NCBI GenBank assembly: GCA_937944405.1
Contig: CALDYR010000029.1
Coordinates: 1 to 41,827, forward strand
Direction: 5' to 3'
DNA: 41,827 nt
DNA from: an uncultured Pirellulaceae bacterium
GTDB taxonomy: Bacteria > Planctomycetota > Planctomycetia > Pirellulales > Pirellulaceae
The notes under the pieces are model-generated. The model saw only the letters and a list, made by a program, of their open reading frames with translations. It was not told where the DNA came from and ran no database searches. Shown piece by piece: positions 8,143-16,625 of the stretch (the first letter of the stretch is position 1; each line of letters starts with the position of its first letter). A program made the position numbers and the translations under genes.

Positions 8143-8925
8143 TTAAGCATCAAGGTTTTGTGAGGGACAGACGATGCCAATGCGCCCGGTGTAGTCGATC
8201 CGATTGAGCAACATCGAAACACGCTGTGCCGCGAAGTACTCGTCGACCGCTTTACGACAGCCTTTCCAGTGCCCGTAATCATCAACGATCAGAACACCAC
8301 CGGCAGGCATTTTAGGAAACAGAATTTCCAATTCGCACTTGGTCGATTCGTACCAATCGGTGTCCAACCGCAACAGCGCAATTTTCTCAGGCGACCGCTG
8401 CGGCAGGGTGTCTTCGACGCGCCCTTGCACAAACCGAATCCGATCTTGCGAATACCCGGTGGCCTCCATCGTGGCTTTGACTTCTTCCAGAGGCGATCGA
8501 CACCAAACGCTGTCCGATTGAGCGATATCTTGCTGCTGCAGCAGTTGCCCCGCAGTCTGGCCGTGGCAATCAACGTCGGAATCGGTTGGCTGCGACATTC
8601 CATCGAAGGTGTCGTACATCCAAAGCGTACGGTGGGTATTATTGAGGTACACTAACGCTTGTGCGATTGCGGCAGAACTACCACCTTTCCAAACACCGCA
8701 CTCCACGAAGTCGCCGGGGATGTTGTTTTTGCAAACGTACTCCACCGCATTGATCAGTGCAAAAATTCTCTCTGGCGAAGTCATCGTTACCGCCTGCACC
8801 GATTCGATGATCTGCAATTGCCACCCCAAGGCGTCAGGAAATTTATTGGCCAATGGTTCCGACGCCGTCTTCGGCGCAGCGACGGATCGTTTCGGCGAGG
8901 CAGATCGACGTTTGAGTAACTTCAT
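8143..8925 (-). CDS. TylF/MycF-type O-methyltransferase
   Basis: A 260-residue protein of the macrocin O-methyltransferase (TylF) family, Mg2+-dependent SAM enzymes that methylate sugar hydroxyls on natural products and, in other genomes, surface glycans. Diagnostic segments are G-D-F-V-E-C-G-V-W-K-G-G-S-S (about 72-85, SAM site), W-M-Y-D-T-F-D-G-M, L-R-L-D-T-D-W-Y-E-S-T and V-D-D-Y-G-H-W-K-G-C (metal-binding acidic pair and catalytic region). The first 30 residues are basic, low complexity and probably unstructured. It starts at ATG 8925. Downstream is a second methyltransferase in the same direction, and on the other strand nearby are an MsbA-type exporter and kdsD, so a role in envelope glycan decoration is plausible but not shown. 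Confidence 0.88.
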   Translation of the reverse strand: MKLLKRRSASPKRSVAAPKTASEPLANKFPDALGWQLQIIESVQAVTMTSPERIFALINAVEYVCKNNIPGDFVECGVWKGGSSAAIAQALVYLNNTHRTLWMYDTFDGMSQPTDSDVDCHGQTAGQLLQQQDIAQSDSVWCRSPLEEVKATMEATGYSQDRIRFVQGRVEDTLPQRSPEKIALLRLDTDWYESTKCELEILFPKMPAGGVLIVDDYGHWKGCRKAVDEYFAAQRVSMLLNRIDYTGRIGIVCPSQNLDA

Positions 8926-9038
8926 AGCGCCCGTGAGTTCAAAAAATCCATGCGATAAAACTGGATTAGGTGTATCAGATAGTTGATTTTGGGTAAATAG
9001 AATTTCGTCAATGTTGCCTCACTGCCAGCAGCAACCAC

Positions 9039-9492
9039 CTAGCTTCCCAAACCGCCCAATGAAGCCCCAATGATGCTCCCTAAAAACATCCGCAGTGCAT
9101 AAAACTTGGTCGCCCAATTACCACGGGCAACTGCGGCGTAAGATAAATCGATTACCCAACCAAAAATCACAAAACCAAACCAAAATCACCAAACCAAAAT
9201 CGCCGAGTCAAATAAACAGCGCGTTTTCGAAATAAGGGGACTGGGTGTCAAAAGCAAACAAATGACGTGAGACGCTGTGGCCTGCCAGAAATGAATTTCT
9301 TTGTTTTCTTCAAACGCGATTGTCGCCCCCAAAAAACAATCACCAAAAGAAAGCTGGGCAGTAGAACTGCCAACATCCACGCCGCACCAGCATAACCGAA
9401 CTGCAATGGAACATTGCGATCAGCATCGTCAAAGCGGCGGATAAAGCTGATAACAGCCCGATCGAAAATTGAAAACGACGTTCGTTCGGCAT
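9039..9492 (-). pseudogene. Decayed small membrane protein gene
   Basis: No intact frame exists, yet three consecutive minus-strand segments look like pieces of one membrane protein. From an ATG at 9492 comes M-P-N-E-R-R-F-Q-F-S-I-G-L-L followed by a hydrophobic helix. After a frame change near 9385, A-W-M-L-A-V-L-L-P-S-F-L-L-V-I-V-F-W-G continues with a second helix and basic residues. A third segment ends with M-F-L-G-S-I-I-G-A-S-L-G-G-L-G-S and a stop at 9039. The R-R-x-Q-F-S-x-x-x-L start is common in small two-helix planctomycete proteins. Between the second and third segments lies a stretch of repeated ACCAAAATC-like units (about 9155-9205) with an in-frame stop. This reading is my reconstruction by eye. 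Confidence 0.5.
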
Positions 9493-9699
9493 TGGCTGCG
9501 ATCGTTAGGGAGCCACCCGCCGATTGCTAACGCGATTATTAAAGTCACCGATGCCGAGCATGAAACGCGTGTGTCAAAACAACATTGAAAACATAATCGA
9601 CCTTGGTTCAAGATGGGAAGGTTGGTAGAACTTGAGCCTAAGTTCTGCTTGGATGACAGAATTCGCAAAATTGCACGGACGCATTTGCCAAGAACTACT

Positions 9700-11700
9700 A
9701 TGAAAAATCTCAAAAGAGCGTTGTGGATGACGCTCAAATATCGCTGGTCCCTTGCCGGATCATTCGTTTGCTGCATCTGCGTTGCGGTGCTTTGGGGCGC
9801 CAACTTAGGCGCGGTGTATCCCTTTGTTGAGATTGTTCTTCATGACAAATCATTGCACCAGTGGGTCGATGATCGATCCGAACAATCGATCACTGCAATC
9901 GCTGAACTTGAAAAGGAAATCGCGAAAATCAAATTTTCTGCCCAGGACGGCCTTCAATCGGCCCCCTCTGCGGCGGTGACTCAGCGCACTTTGGAGCGGT
10001 TAGCGTCGGACATTCGCACAGAACAACGGCGTTTCGATTGGAACCAGCACCTGAAGCCTTATATAACCCGATACGCACCGAAGTCAGCCTTCAAAACTTT
10101 GGTTTGGCTGATCGCGTTTATGATTTTGGGCACGATGTTACGAGGTATCTTTTTGATGGGGAACATGGTTTTGGTGGCGCGGGTTGGCCAACGGACCGTA
10201 CTGGATCTTCAAAACGATGTGTTTCGAAACGTTTTGGACATGGAAGTTTCCGAGATGGATGTCAAAGGTACCGGCGATCTGATCAGTCGTATCCGTGGAG
10301 AAACGGGAGTCGTGGGACAGGCGATTATGGTGCTGTATGGGAAAACCGTGCGGGAACCGATGAAGATGGCGGCGTGTTTGATCGGCGCGGCGTACGTGAA
10401 TTGGCGGTTGTTAATTTTCTCTTGTTTGATCTGCCCGATTGCAGGCTACTTGATGATTGCCTTAGCAAAGGTCACCAAACGTGCAAACCGAAAAGCGATC
10501 GAAGAATCCGCGAAGCTTTTAGATCGCCTCTACCAGGCGTTAACTTATCAACGTGTTGTGAAAGCTTTCACGATGGAAGACGGCGAACGCGATCGTTTTC
10601 AAACCGTTGCCAAGGACGTCTATCAGAAGGGCATGCGGATCGCCTGGTTCAATTCCATTTCGCGCATCAATAACGAATTGCTTGGCGTCAGCATGATCAG
10701 CCTTAGCGTTTTAGCGGGCGGCTATTTGGTGCTGAATCAAAAAACGGAGCTGTTTGGAATTTTAATGAGTTCGGCACCGATGGACTTTGGAAGCGTGATG
10801 GTGTTCTTCGGATTTCTGATCGGCATCGCGGATCCATTGCGAAAGATGGCCGACGTTTACAATACGATCCAAAGCGGTGTCGTCGCCGCCGATCGTGTCT
10901 TTCCTTTGGTCGACCAAACACCGGCGGTCCACGACAGCGATTCTCCAACCCCCATCCCCAGCGGTGAACTGCAGATTGAGTTCGACGATGTGAAGTTCGC
11001 TTACGATCCAGGCACCCCAATCCTCAAAGGCGTTTCAGCGGTCATACCTTCAGGCGCATCGGTCGCGATCATGGGACACAATGGATGCGGCAAGAGCACC
11101 TTAATCAACCTCGTGCCTCGATTTTATGACGTAGGCGACGGTAGTATTCGTGTCGGCGGCGTCGATGTGCGCGACGCAGGACTGAAACAATTGCGACAAC
11201 GAATCGGCTATGTGACTCAGCAGACGATGCTGTTTAACGACACCATCGCAGAAAACATCGCTTACGGGCAAACCGATGCCAGTCGCGCACAAATCGTCGA
11301 AGCCGCCAAAAAAGCACACGCTCACGAGTTTATTCAAGAACTAGAACTCCAATATGATGCCAACATCGGTGAACACGGCGGGAAGCTCTCCGGCGGACAA
11401 CGCCAGCGGATCTCCCTCGCCCGAGCGATTTTGAAGAACCCTGACATTTTGATTCTCGACGAAGCCACCAGCCAGATCGATGTGGAGAGCGAAAACCTTA
11501 TCCACCAAACACTGTCTAAATTTATCAAAAACCGGACCACCCTGATCATCACGCATCGAATTTCAACCTTAGATTTAGCCGACTACATCATTTTGATGTC
11601 CGACGGACAAGTCACCGACTTCGGCACACATCAGCAATTGCTGGCGCGTTGCCCCGAGTACCAGCGTTTACGGAGCCTCGATCTCGAAGGAGCCGCATAA
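9700..11700 (+). CDS. MsbA-type ABC exporter (fused membrane and ATPase domains)
   Basis: A 666-residue half-transporter of the lipid/oligosaccharide exporter class. Residues 1 to about 405 are the six-helix membrane domain, with an unusually long first periplasmic region (about 50-125) rich in charged residues, compared with the roughly 580-residue MsbA. The nucleotide-binding domain has Walker A G-H-N-G-C-G-K-S-T (459-467), Q-loop in Y-V-T-Q-Q, signature L-S-G-G-Q (563-567), Walker B I-L-I-L-D-E-A-T-S (583-591) and the switch His619. The frame is open upstream to 9613, but the ATG at 9700 begins the canonical M-K-N-L-K-R-A-L start. Its stop codon overlaps the kdsD start (TAATG), so the two are translationally coupled, suggesting the exporter flips an LPS-type precursor. 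Confidence 0.92.
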   Translation: MKNLKRALWMTLKYRWSLAGSFVCCICVAVLWGANLGAVYPFVEIVLHDKSLHQWVDDRSEQSITAIAELEKEIAKIKFSAQDGLQSAPSAAVTQRTLERLASDIRTEQRRFDWNQHLKPYITRYAPKSAFKTLVWLIAFMILGTMLRGIFLMGNMVLVARVGQRTVLDLQNDVFRNVLDMEVSEMDVKGTGDLISRIRGETGVVGQAIMVLYGKTVREPMKMAACLIGAAYVNWRLLIFSCLICPIAGYLMIALAKVTKRANRKAIEESAKLLDRLYQALTYQRVVKAFTMEDGERDRFQTVAKDVYQKGMRIAWFNSISRINNELLGVSMISLSVLAGGYLVLNQKTELFGILMSSAPMDFGSVMVFFGFLIGIADPLRKMADVYNTIQSGVVAADRVFPLVDQTPAVHDSDSPTPIPSGELQIEFDDVKFAYDPGTPILKGVSAVIPSGASVAIMGHNGCGKSTLINLVPRFYDVGDGSIRVGGVDVRDAGLKQLRQRIGYVTQQTMLFNDTIAENIAYGQTDASRAQIVEAAKKAHAHEFIQELELQYDANIGEHGGKLSGGQRQRISLARAILKNPDILILDEATSQIDVESENLIHQTLSKFIKNRTTLIITHRISTLDLADYIILMSDGQVTDFGTHQQLLARCPEYQRLRSLDLEGAA

Positions 11701-12701
11701 TGGAAGCCGCGTCAGAACAGTCCACGCAACGATCGACCTTCCAACACGTTCGCAACGCCAAAGCAATTCTCGAACATCAATCGACCGCGATCGCGCAGGT
11801 GGCCAACCGTATACCGGCCGACTTTCCCGCTGCGGTGGAAAGAATCGCAAACTGTCGAGGCTGTGTGATCGTTACGGGAATGGGAAAAGCCGGCTGGATT
11901 GGACAGAAAATTTCTGCGTCGCTGGCGTCGTTGGGCACCGCCAGTCACTTCCTACATCCGGCAGAAGCGATTCACGGTGACCTGGGGCGGATTCGTTCAG
12001 GCGACATCGTGCTGGCGCTATCCAACAGTGGAGAGACTGCGGAGATCGTCAATGTGATGCCCCGGATCGAATCCTTTGGCGTTTCGATCATCGCGATCAC
12101 TGCGCAGCTGAATTCCACCTTGGCCAACCGCGCTTCGTTAGTTTTAGATTTTGGGCGTATCGACGAATCGTGTCATCTTGGATTAGCGCCGTCAGCAAGC
12201 ACGACGGTGATGTTGGCACTGGGAGACGCGCTGGCGTTGTCCGTGTCACAGCTTCGATCCTTTCAAGCAACGGATTTCGTGAAGTTTCATCCTGGCGGTT
12301 CATTGGGGATAAAACTGGCGAAGGTGACTGAAGTGATGCGGCCACTGGAGTCCTGCCGTGTGGCGTGCCAAACAAAAACAGTGCGTGAAATCTATGTCAC
12401 CCATCGTAACGAACAACGGCGCTCCGGCGTGGTGCTGTTGACCGATGAATCAGGCCGACTTTCAGGAATTTTTACCGACAGCGATCTAGCGAAACTACTC
12501 GAACGCCAGCAAGACAATCAATTTGACGGCCCCATATCCGACGTGATGACGCATCAGCCGATCACCGTCGGGTCAACCGAACGCGCATCGGTGGCAATCG
12601 AAATCCTGGCCAGTCGCAACATCAGCGAACTTCCGGTCGTCGATCGCCGCAATCACCCGCTGGGCTTAATCGACATCACCGACGTGGTCAGCTTAGGGTA
12701 G
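11700..12701 (+). CDS. kdsD: D-arabinose 5-phosphate isomerase (KpsF/GutQ family)
   Basis: Interconverts D-ribulose 5-phosphate and D-arabinose 5-phosphate, the first step toward Kdo of lipopolysaccharide. The 333-residue product has the family architecture: an SIS domain (about 45-180) with V-T-G-M-G-K-A-G-W-I-G-Q-K, the H-P-A-E-A-I-H-G-D-L-G segment and S-N-S-G-E-T-A-E-I, followed by F-H-P-G-G-S-L-G and a tandem CBS pair (about 212-270 and 280-333). Length matches E. coli KdsD (328). The ATG start overlaps the stop of the upstream ABC exporter by one base. An in-frame GTG/ATG extension into the exporter is possible but unlikely. Pairing with an MsbA-type exporter supports an outer-membrane LPS role. 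Confidence 0.93.
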   Translation: MEAASEQSTQRSTFQHVRNAKAILEHQSTAIAQVANRIPADFPAAVERIANCRGCVIVTGMGKAGWIGQKISASLASLGTASHFLHPAEAIHGDLGRIRSGDIVLALSNSGETAEIVNVMPRIESFGVSIIAITAQLNSTLANRASLVLDFGRIDESCHLGLAPSASTTVMLALGDALALSVSQLRSFQATDFVKFHPGGSLGIKLAKVTEVMRPLESCRVACQTKTVREIYVTHRNEQRRSGVVLLTDESGRLSGIFTDSDLAKLLERQQDNQFDGPISDVMTHQPITVGSTERASVAIEILASRNISELPVVDRRNHPLGLIDITDVVSLG

Positions 12702-12788
12702 AAAACTCTGTTACACGGCAATTCAACCACGTGCCAATGTTGGTTGGCATTGCCAAACTGCGGCGCTGCGATGCAACCACCGAACGCC

Positions 12789-12818
12789 GTTAGAAGAACA
12801 CGCGTTAGAAGAACGCCC
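12789..12818. repeat. 15-bp tandem duplication at the 3' end of the propeller pseudogene
   Basis: GTTAGAAGAAC followed by four variable bases occurs at 12789-12803 and 12804-12818, with a third partial copy (GTTAGAGCC) starting at 12819. It lies in the C-terminal extension of the pseudogene, beyond the last recognisable propeller residues. Confidence 0.75.
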
Positions 12819-13624
12819 GTTAGAGCCCGAACATTCAGCGGTCAGAATCTCGGCGACCGATCGGTCCTTGGAAACGTCTATACAGATGATCTCTTTGTCG
12901 TTTCGACCGAAAACACATCGATTTGCAGACAACGGATGCACTCAGCGCACGCCGGATTCACGAGACGGCAATCGAGCCTGAGTCGGTTTGATGATTTTGA
13001 CTTGGCTTAGTTCTTCCAATCCTTCTGGGTAATCCGTCCGACGATGATTTCCCCATGTTCGTTGGACATCCACACCCGATCACGTTGGAAAACAAAGTAA
13101 ACGGTTCCCAACCGATCGCGTCACGGCGGACTAATTTTCCCAAACACGTTGCCCATCAGCGGCGCGGAGGCAGCGCAACTGTCGGTAGCTGTCGACTCCA
13201 TAAATGTGAGCGTCGATCCAAATGGGAGTCGAAATAATCGAATGCAGTGATTTTGCCTTCCGTTCGTTCGGGCCTCGGGCTGACCAAAGTTCTTTGATGG
13301 TCATTTCGTGGTTGTCCATCTCTAACGTCACCGAACTGTAGTAGAGCGAAGTCGGAAAGATTTTATTGCCTTTGATTACCGGCGTTGCGGTCCCGATCGG
13401 CATGCGTGTCGGCGGGAAAGGGTGCTGCCAGTAGGGTTCGCCGGTCAAAGGGTTCATACCCGCCACCGAAGCGCCTGTCCAACAGACCAGCACATCTTTT
13501 CCATCTTGTTTTGTTAGCACCGAAGAGGAATGCTCAATCATATCGTCAAGGGCGCGCCACACTTCGTTTCCGGCCGCTTTGTCGAAGGCAACGATTGCGT
13601 CCCTTGCTCCCCGCCGACGCCAAC

Positions 13625-13654
13625 GACGATGACGATGACGATGACGATGACGAC
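13625..13654. repeat. GACGAT hexanucleotide microsatellite
   Basis: Four perfect GACGAT units (13625-13648) and one GACGAC unit follow each other. On the minus strand this encodes an I-V-I-V-I-V run in the propeller pseudogene, right next to the place where the reading frame is lost. Hexamer slippage itself keeps frame, so an additional indel near 13600 is needed for the frame loss. Confidence 0.85.
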
Positions 13655-13990
13655 CAGATCACCGTAGACGATGGGGCTACACGCGATTCCGCAAATTGGC
13701 GTTCGTTTTGAGGCCGAAATGCGGTACGCCGCGTTGAGATTTTTTTTCCAGATAATTGCGCCGTCAACAGATTTGAAGCAATTCATTACGCCCATCGCTC
13801 CCAGAGCGATGGCTCGATTATCGTCGACCGTTATCGAGATGCGCGGCCCGGCAGTGTACCCAACGGTATAGATCGCGGGATACTTGACATCTCGGACGGG
13901 GGTTCCCGATTTTGCATCGTAACAATGAATCGTTTCGGTCTGTTGAGGTTTGTTGTTACGACTGCTGAGGTATAACTTTCCATTGGCGAC

Positions 13991-14014
13991 CGTAAGCCCT
14001 GACGTAAGCCCTGA
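13991..14014. repeat. 12-bp tandem duplication in the propeller pseudogene
   Basis: CGTAAGCCCTGA is present twice in a row, duplicating the S-G-L-T residues of the encoded propeller (giving S-G-L-T-S-G-L-T). Related intact proteins would be expected to have one copy here, so this looks like a recent duplication within a decaying gene. Confidence 0.8.
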
Positions 14015-14464
14015 GTATCCTGCGCCGATCGTCTGCCGCAAACGTGTCTTTAGATTTTCTGTGGTCAAGGCTTCGACGGTTCCCGTTTCCGTCCACTGGC
14101 CGGACCGATTTTCCCTCGCCACCGTGCCCAGTCTTCCGCACGCGATTAGCATTGTGCGTTCAACATGAAGCAAAAATCTACTGTGAGGACACCATAAACA
14201 ATCTTAAAATAACGCATTGTACTGTGCCTTGGTTGGATGGAAACGAGCCCAATGAAACACCGATCTCTGGCTGCGCTTTACGCAAACTTTTAAAGTAAGA
14301 ATTTGATCGCGATGTCTTCTGATAATCAAAAACCATTAGTCCTTCACCGTGAGTAATCTGATTAAAAGCGGCCAATTGCTGGTCATATTGTCTCAGCCGT
14401 TGCCAACCGACCGCTTCATCCGGTAGAAATAAGTATCACTATCACCAACTCCTGCACTGATGTA

Positions 14465-16624
14465 ATGAATTCAAACACTTCAAACACTTCAAACCCAGCG
14501 ACAGAGTCGACTTACAACATTATCACCAAAACCCCCTTGCTAAATGAAGGCGAGGTCGAGGCGAAACGACAAGAGATTCTTGACTACTTTCATGATTCCT
14601 TTTCGCTATATGAGAGTTTGTTTGAGTGTTTGGCTTCGGATGAAGCTTATTACCATCGGGCCAATACGTTGCGGCAGCCGTTGATTTTCTACTACGGCCA
14701 CACCTCCGTATTTTTCATCAACAAACTCAACGTCGCCAACCTAATCGATCAACGTGTCGACCCTCAAATGGAATCATTGCTGGCGATCGGCGTGGACGAG
14801 ATGTCTTGGGACGATCTGAACGACAACAACTACGATTGGCCCACGCCAGAAAAGGTAAAATGGCACCGCAATCAAACGCGCGCGATTGTTGATCAGTTTA
14901 TTCGCGACTGCGATTTCCAAATGCCCATCGACTGGAACAGCCCGATGTGGATCATTTTAATGGGCATCGAGCACGAACGAATCCACCTTGAGACTTCGTC
15001 GATTCTCATGCGTGAGCTTCCGATCCAAATGGTCAAAGATCACCCTCTGTGGGGTAACATTTGCGACACCAATTCCCAACCGCCAGAAAACGAATTTGTC
15101 TCCGTTGCCGGCGGGGTCGTAGAATTGGGGAAATCGAAGACCAACCCTATCTATGGTTGGGACAACGAGTACGGATACGCTTCGGAGGAGATCGATTCTT
15201 TCAAAGCATCTCGATTTTTAGTCTCCAACAAAGAGTTTTTGGAGTTCGTCGAAGATGGCGGGTACCGCAGCGATTCCTTGTGGACGGAAGAGGGCAGGGG
15301 GTGGCTCGAATTCAGCAAAGCCGAGCATCCGGTTTACTGGCAGCGATCGGGGGATGGCTATCGTTTGCGAACGATGGTAAAGGTGATCGACATGCCTTGG
15401 GCTTGGCCGGCTGAGATCAATTATTTAGAAGCCAAGGCGTTTTGTAATTGGAAATCCAAACGCACCGGGCGGCACGTTCGCATGCCGACCGAAGCTGAGT
15501 GGCATCAAATGAGAAACGCGATCGACACTGACCAGCCCTATTGGCAATCCGCGCCGGGGAACATCAACCTTGAGCACGGCATGTCGCCATGTGCTGTTGA
15601 CCGCCACGAATTCGAAAACGGATTTTTTGATGTGATCGGTAATGTCTGGCAGTGGACCGAAACTCCGATCGATGGATTCGGGGGGTTCGAGGTCCATCCA
15701 ACTTACGATGATTTTTCGGCCCCTACGTTTGATGGCAAACATAATTTGTTTAAAGGAGGATGTTGGATTTCGACCGGCAACTACGCCATCAAGGATGCTC
15801 GTTACGCCTTCCGGCGACATTTCTTTCAGTACTCGGGCCTGCGATATGTAGAAGCCGCCGCATTGCCAGAATTGGTGCCTAACGTGTACGAAACCGATCA
15901 GATGGTTTCACGTTACATCGAATTTCACTACGGGCAATCGCAATTAGACACACCCAATTTCCCGGTCGCCTGCGTTAACAAAGTTACAAAATTACTCGAA
16001 AACCGACGCACCCAAAGGGCGCTGGACATTGGCTGTGCAACGGCCCGGTCAGCGTTTGAATTGGCCAAACACTTTGATTACGTGGAAGCCGTTGATTTCT
16101 CCGTCCGATTGCTGGAAGCTCCAATCAGCTTGCAAAAAACCGGTCGCCAGCGCTATGTATTCGCTCAGGAAGGCGATCTGAGCGCCTACCGCGAAATAAA
16201 TCTGTCTGACTTTGAGGGCTATGAAGAAGTCAAAGACAAAATTGCCTTCCTGCAAGGCGACGCCTGTAATCTAGTCGACAAGTACAAAGACTACGATTTG
16301 GTTTTCGCAGGAAACTTGATTGACCGTCTGTACGACCCCGAGAAATTCTTGGGATTGATTAAAGATCGTGTTCGATCCGGAGGTTTGTTAGTTTTGGTGT
16401 CGCCGTACAATTGGAATGAAGAACACACCCCGCGCGAAAAGTGGTTGGGAGGATTCAAAGCCGACACTGGCGAAAACTTCACGACCATCGAAGGCATCGA
16501 AAAAGTGCTGGGCCCTGAATTCAGCCGTTTGGGTGATCCTAAAGATATTCCGTTTGCGATACGTGAAACCGAACGAACATGGCAGTACGGCCAATCCCAA
16601 CTGACGGCTTGGGAAAAGGGCTAA
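14465..16624 (+). CDS. ovoA: OvoA-type 5-histidylcysteine sulfoxide synthase with C-terminal methyltransferase
   Basis: A 719-residue non-heme iron enzyme of the EgtB/OvoA family. OvoA oxidatively joins L-cysteine to C5 of L-histidine and later N-methylates 5-thiohistidine to ovothiol A. Layout: a DinB-like iron-binding domain (about 30-195) whose likely three-His ligands are His79 (Y-Y-G-H) plus His170 and His174 in H-E-R-I-H-L-E; a formylglycine-enzyme-like domain (about 208-470) with P-T-E-A-E-W-H, G-N-V-W-Q-W and F-R-R-H-F-F; and a SAM methyltransferase (about 480-719) with A-L-D-I-G-C-A-T-A-R. That is the full-length OvoA arrangement. The ATG at 14465 is followed by a 9-bp repeat (T-S-N). 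One base after its stop begins an ATP-grasp gene, then a MATE exporter. No PLP sulfoxide lyase (OvoB) is nearby. The product may be modified by the neighbour rather than being plain ovothiol. Confidence 0.93.
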   Translation: MNSNTSNTSNPATESTYNIITKTPLLNEGEVEAKRQEILDYFHDSFSLYESLFECLASDEAYYHRANTLRQPLIFYYGHTSVFFINKLNVANLIDQRVDPQMESLLAIGVDEMSWDDLNDNNYDWPTPEKVKWHRNQTRAIVDQFIRDCDFQMPIDWNSPMWIILMGIEHERIHLETSSILMRELPIQMVKDHPLWGNICDTNSQPPENEFVSVAGGVVELGKSKTNPIYGWDNEYGYASEEIDSFKASRFLVSNKEFLEFVEDGGYRSDSLWTEEGRGWLEFSKAEHPVYWQRSGDGYRLRTMVKVIDMPWAWPAEINYLEAKAFCNWKSKRTGRHVRMPTEAEWHQMRNAIDTDQPYWQSAPGNINLEHGMSPCAVDRHEFENGFFDVIGNVWQWTETPIDGFGGFEVHPTYDDFSAPTFDGKHNLFKGGCWISTGNYAIKDARYAFRRHFFQYSGLRYVEAAALPELVPNVYETDQMVSRYIEFHYGQSQLDTPNFPVACVNKVTKLLENRRTQRALDIGCATARSAFELAKHFDYVEAVDFSVRLLEAPISLQKTGRQRYVFAQEGDLSAYREINLSDFEGYEEVKDKIAFLQGDACNLVDKYKDYDLVFAGNLIDRLYDPEKFLGLIKDRVRSGGLLVLVSPYNWNEEHTPREKWLGGFKADTGENFTTIEGIEKVLGPEFSRLGDPKDIPFAIRETERTWQYGQSQLTAWEKG

Positions 16625-16625
16625 C

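Larger units (their letters stand above)
12723..14173 (-). pseudogene. PQQ-like beta-propeller repeat protein, multiply frameshifted
   Basis: Consecutive minus-strand frames rebuild one planctomycete BamB/PQQ-like propeller protein. The first (from 14173) contains Y-T-V-G-Y-T-A-G-P-R, A-L-G-A-M-G and I-I-W-K-K-N-L-N. After a break near 13600-13650 the next gives A-I-V-A-F-D-K-A-A-G-N-E-V-W-R-A-L-D-D, W-T-G-A-S-V-A-G-M and Y-W-Q-H-P-F-P-P-T-R-M, then S-I-I-S-T-P-I-W and Y-G-V-D-S-Y. After breaks near 13135 and 13040 follow Y-F-V-F-Q-R-D-R-V-W-M-S-N-E-H-G and V-K-I-I-K-P-T, then an in-frame TGA near 12945 and C-V-F-G-R-N-D-K-E-I-I-C-I-D-V-S. Each break interrupts an otherwise continuous similarity, so the gene is dead unless these are sequencing errors. 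The N-terminal signal peptide is not recognisable. A GACGAT microsatellite and a 12-bp duplication fall inside it. Confidence 0.85.

Noticed and set aside
1674..16624. Possible link of SelD (1.7-3.9 kb) with OvoA (14.5-16.6 kb) into a selenoneine- or ovoselenol-type pathway
   Set aside because: The genes are over 10 kb apart on opposite strands with unrelated genes between them, and no selenosugar synthase-like gene is present.
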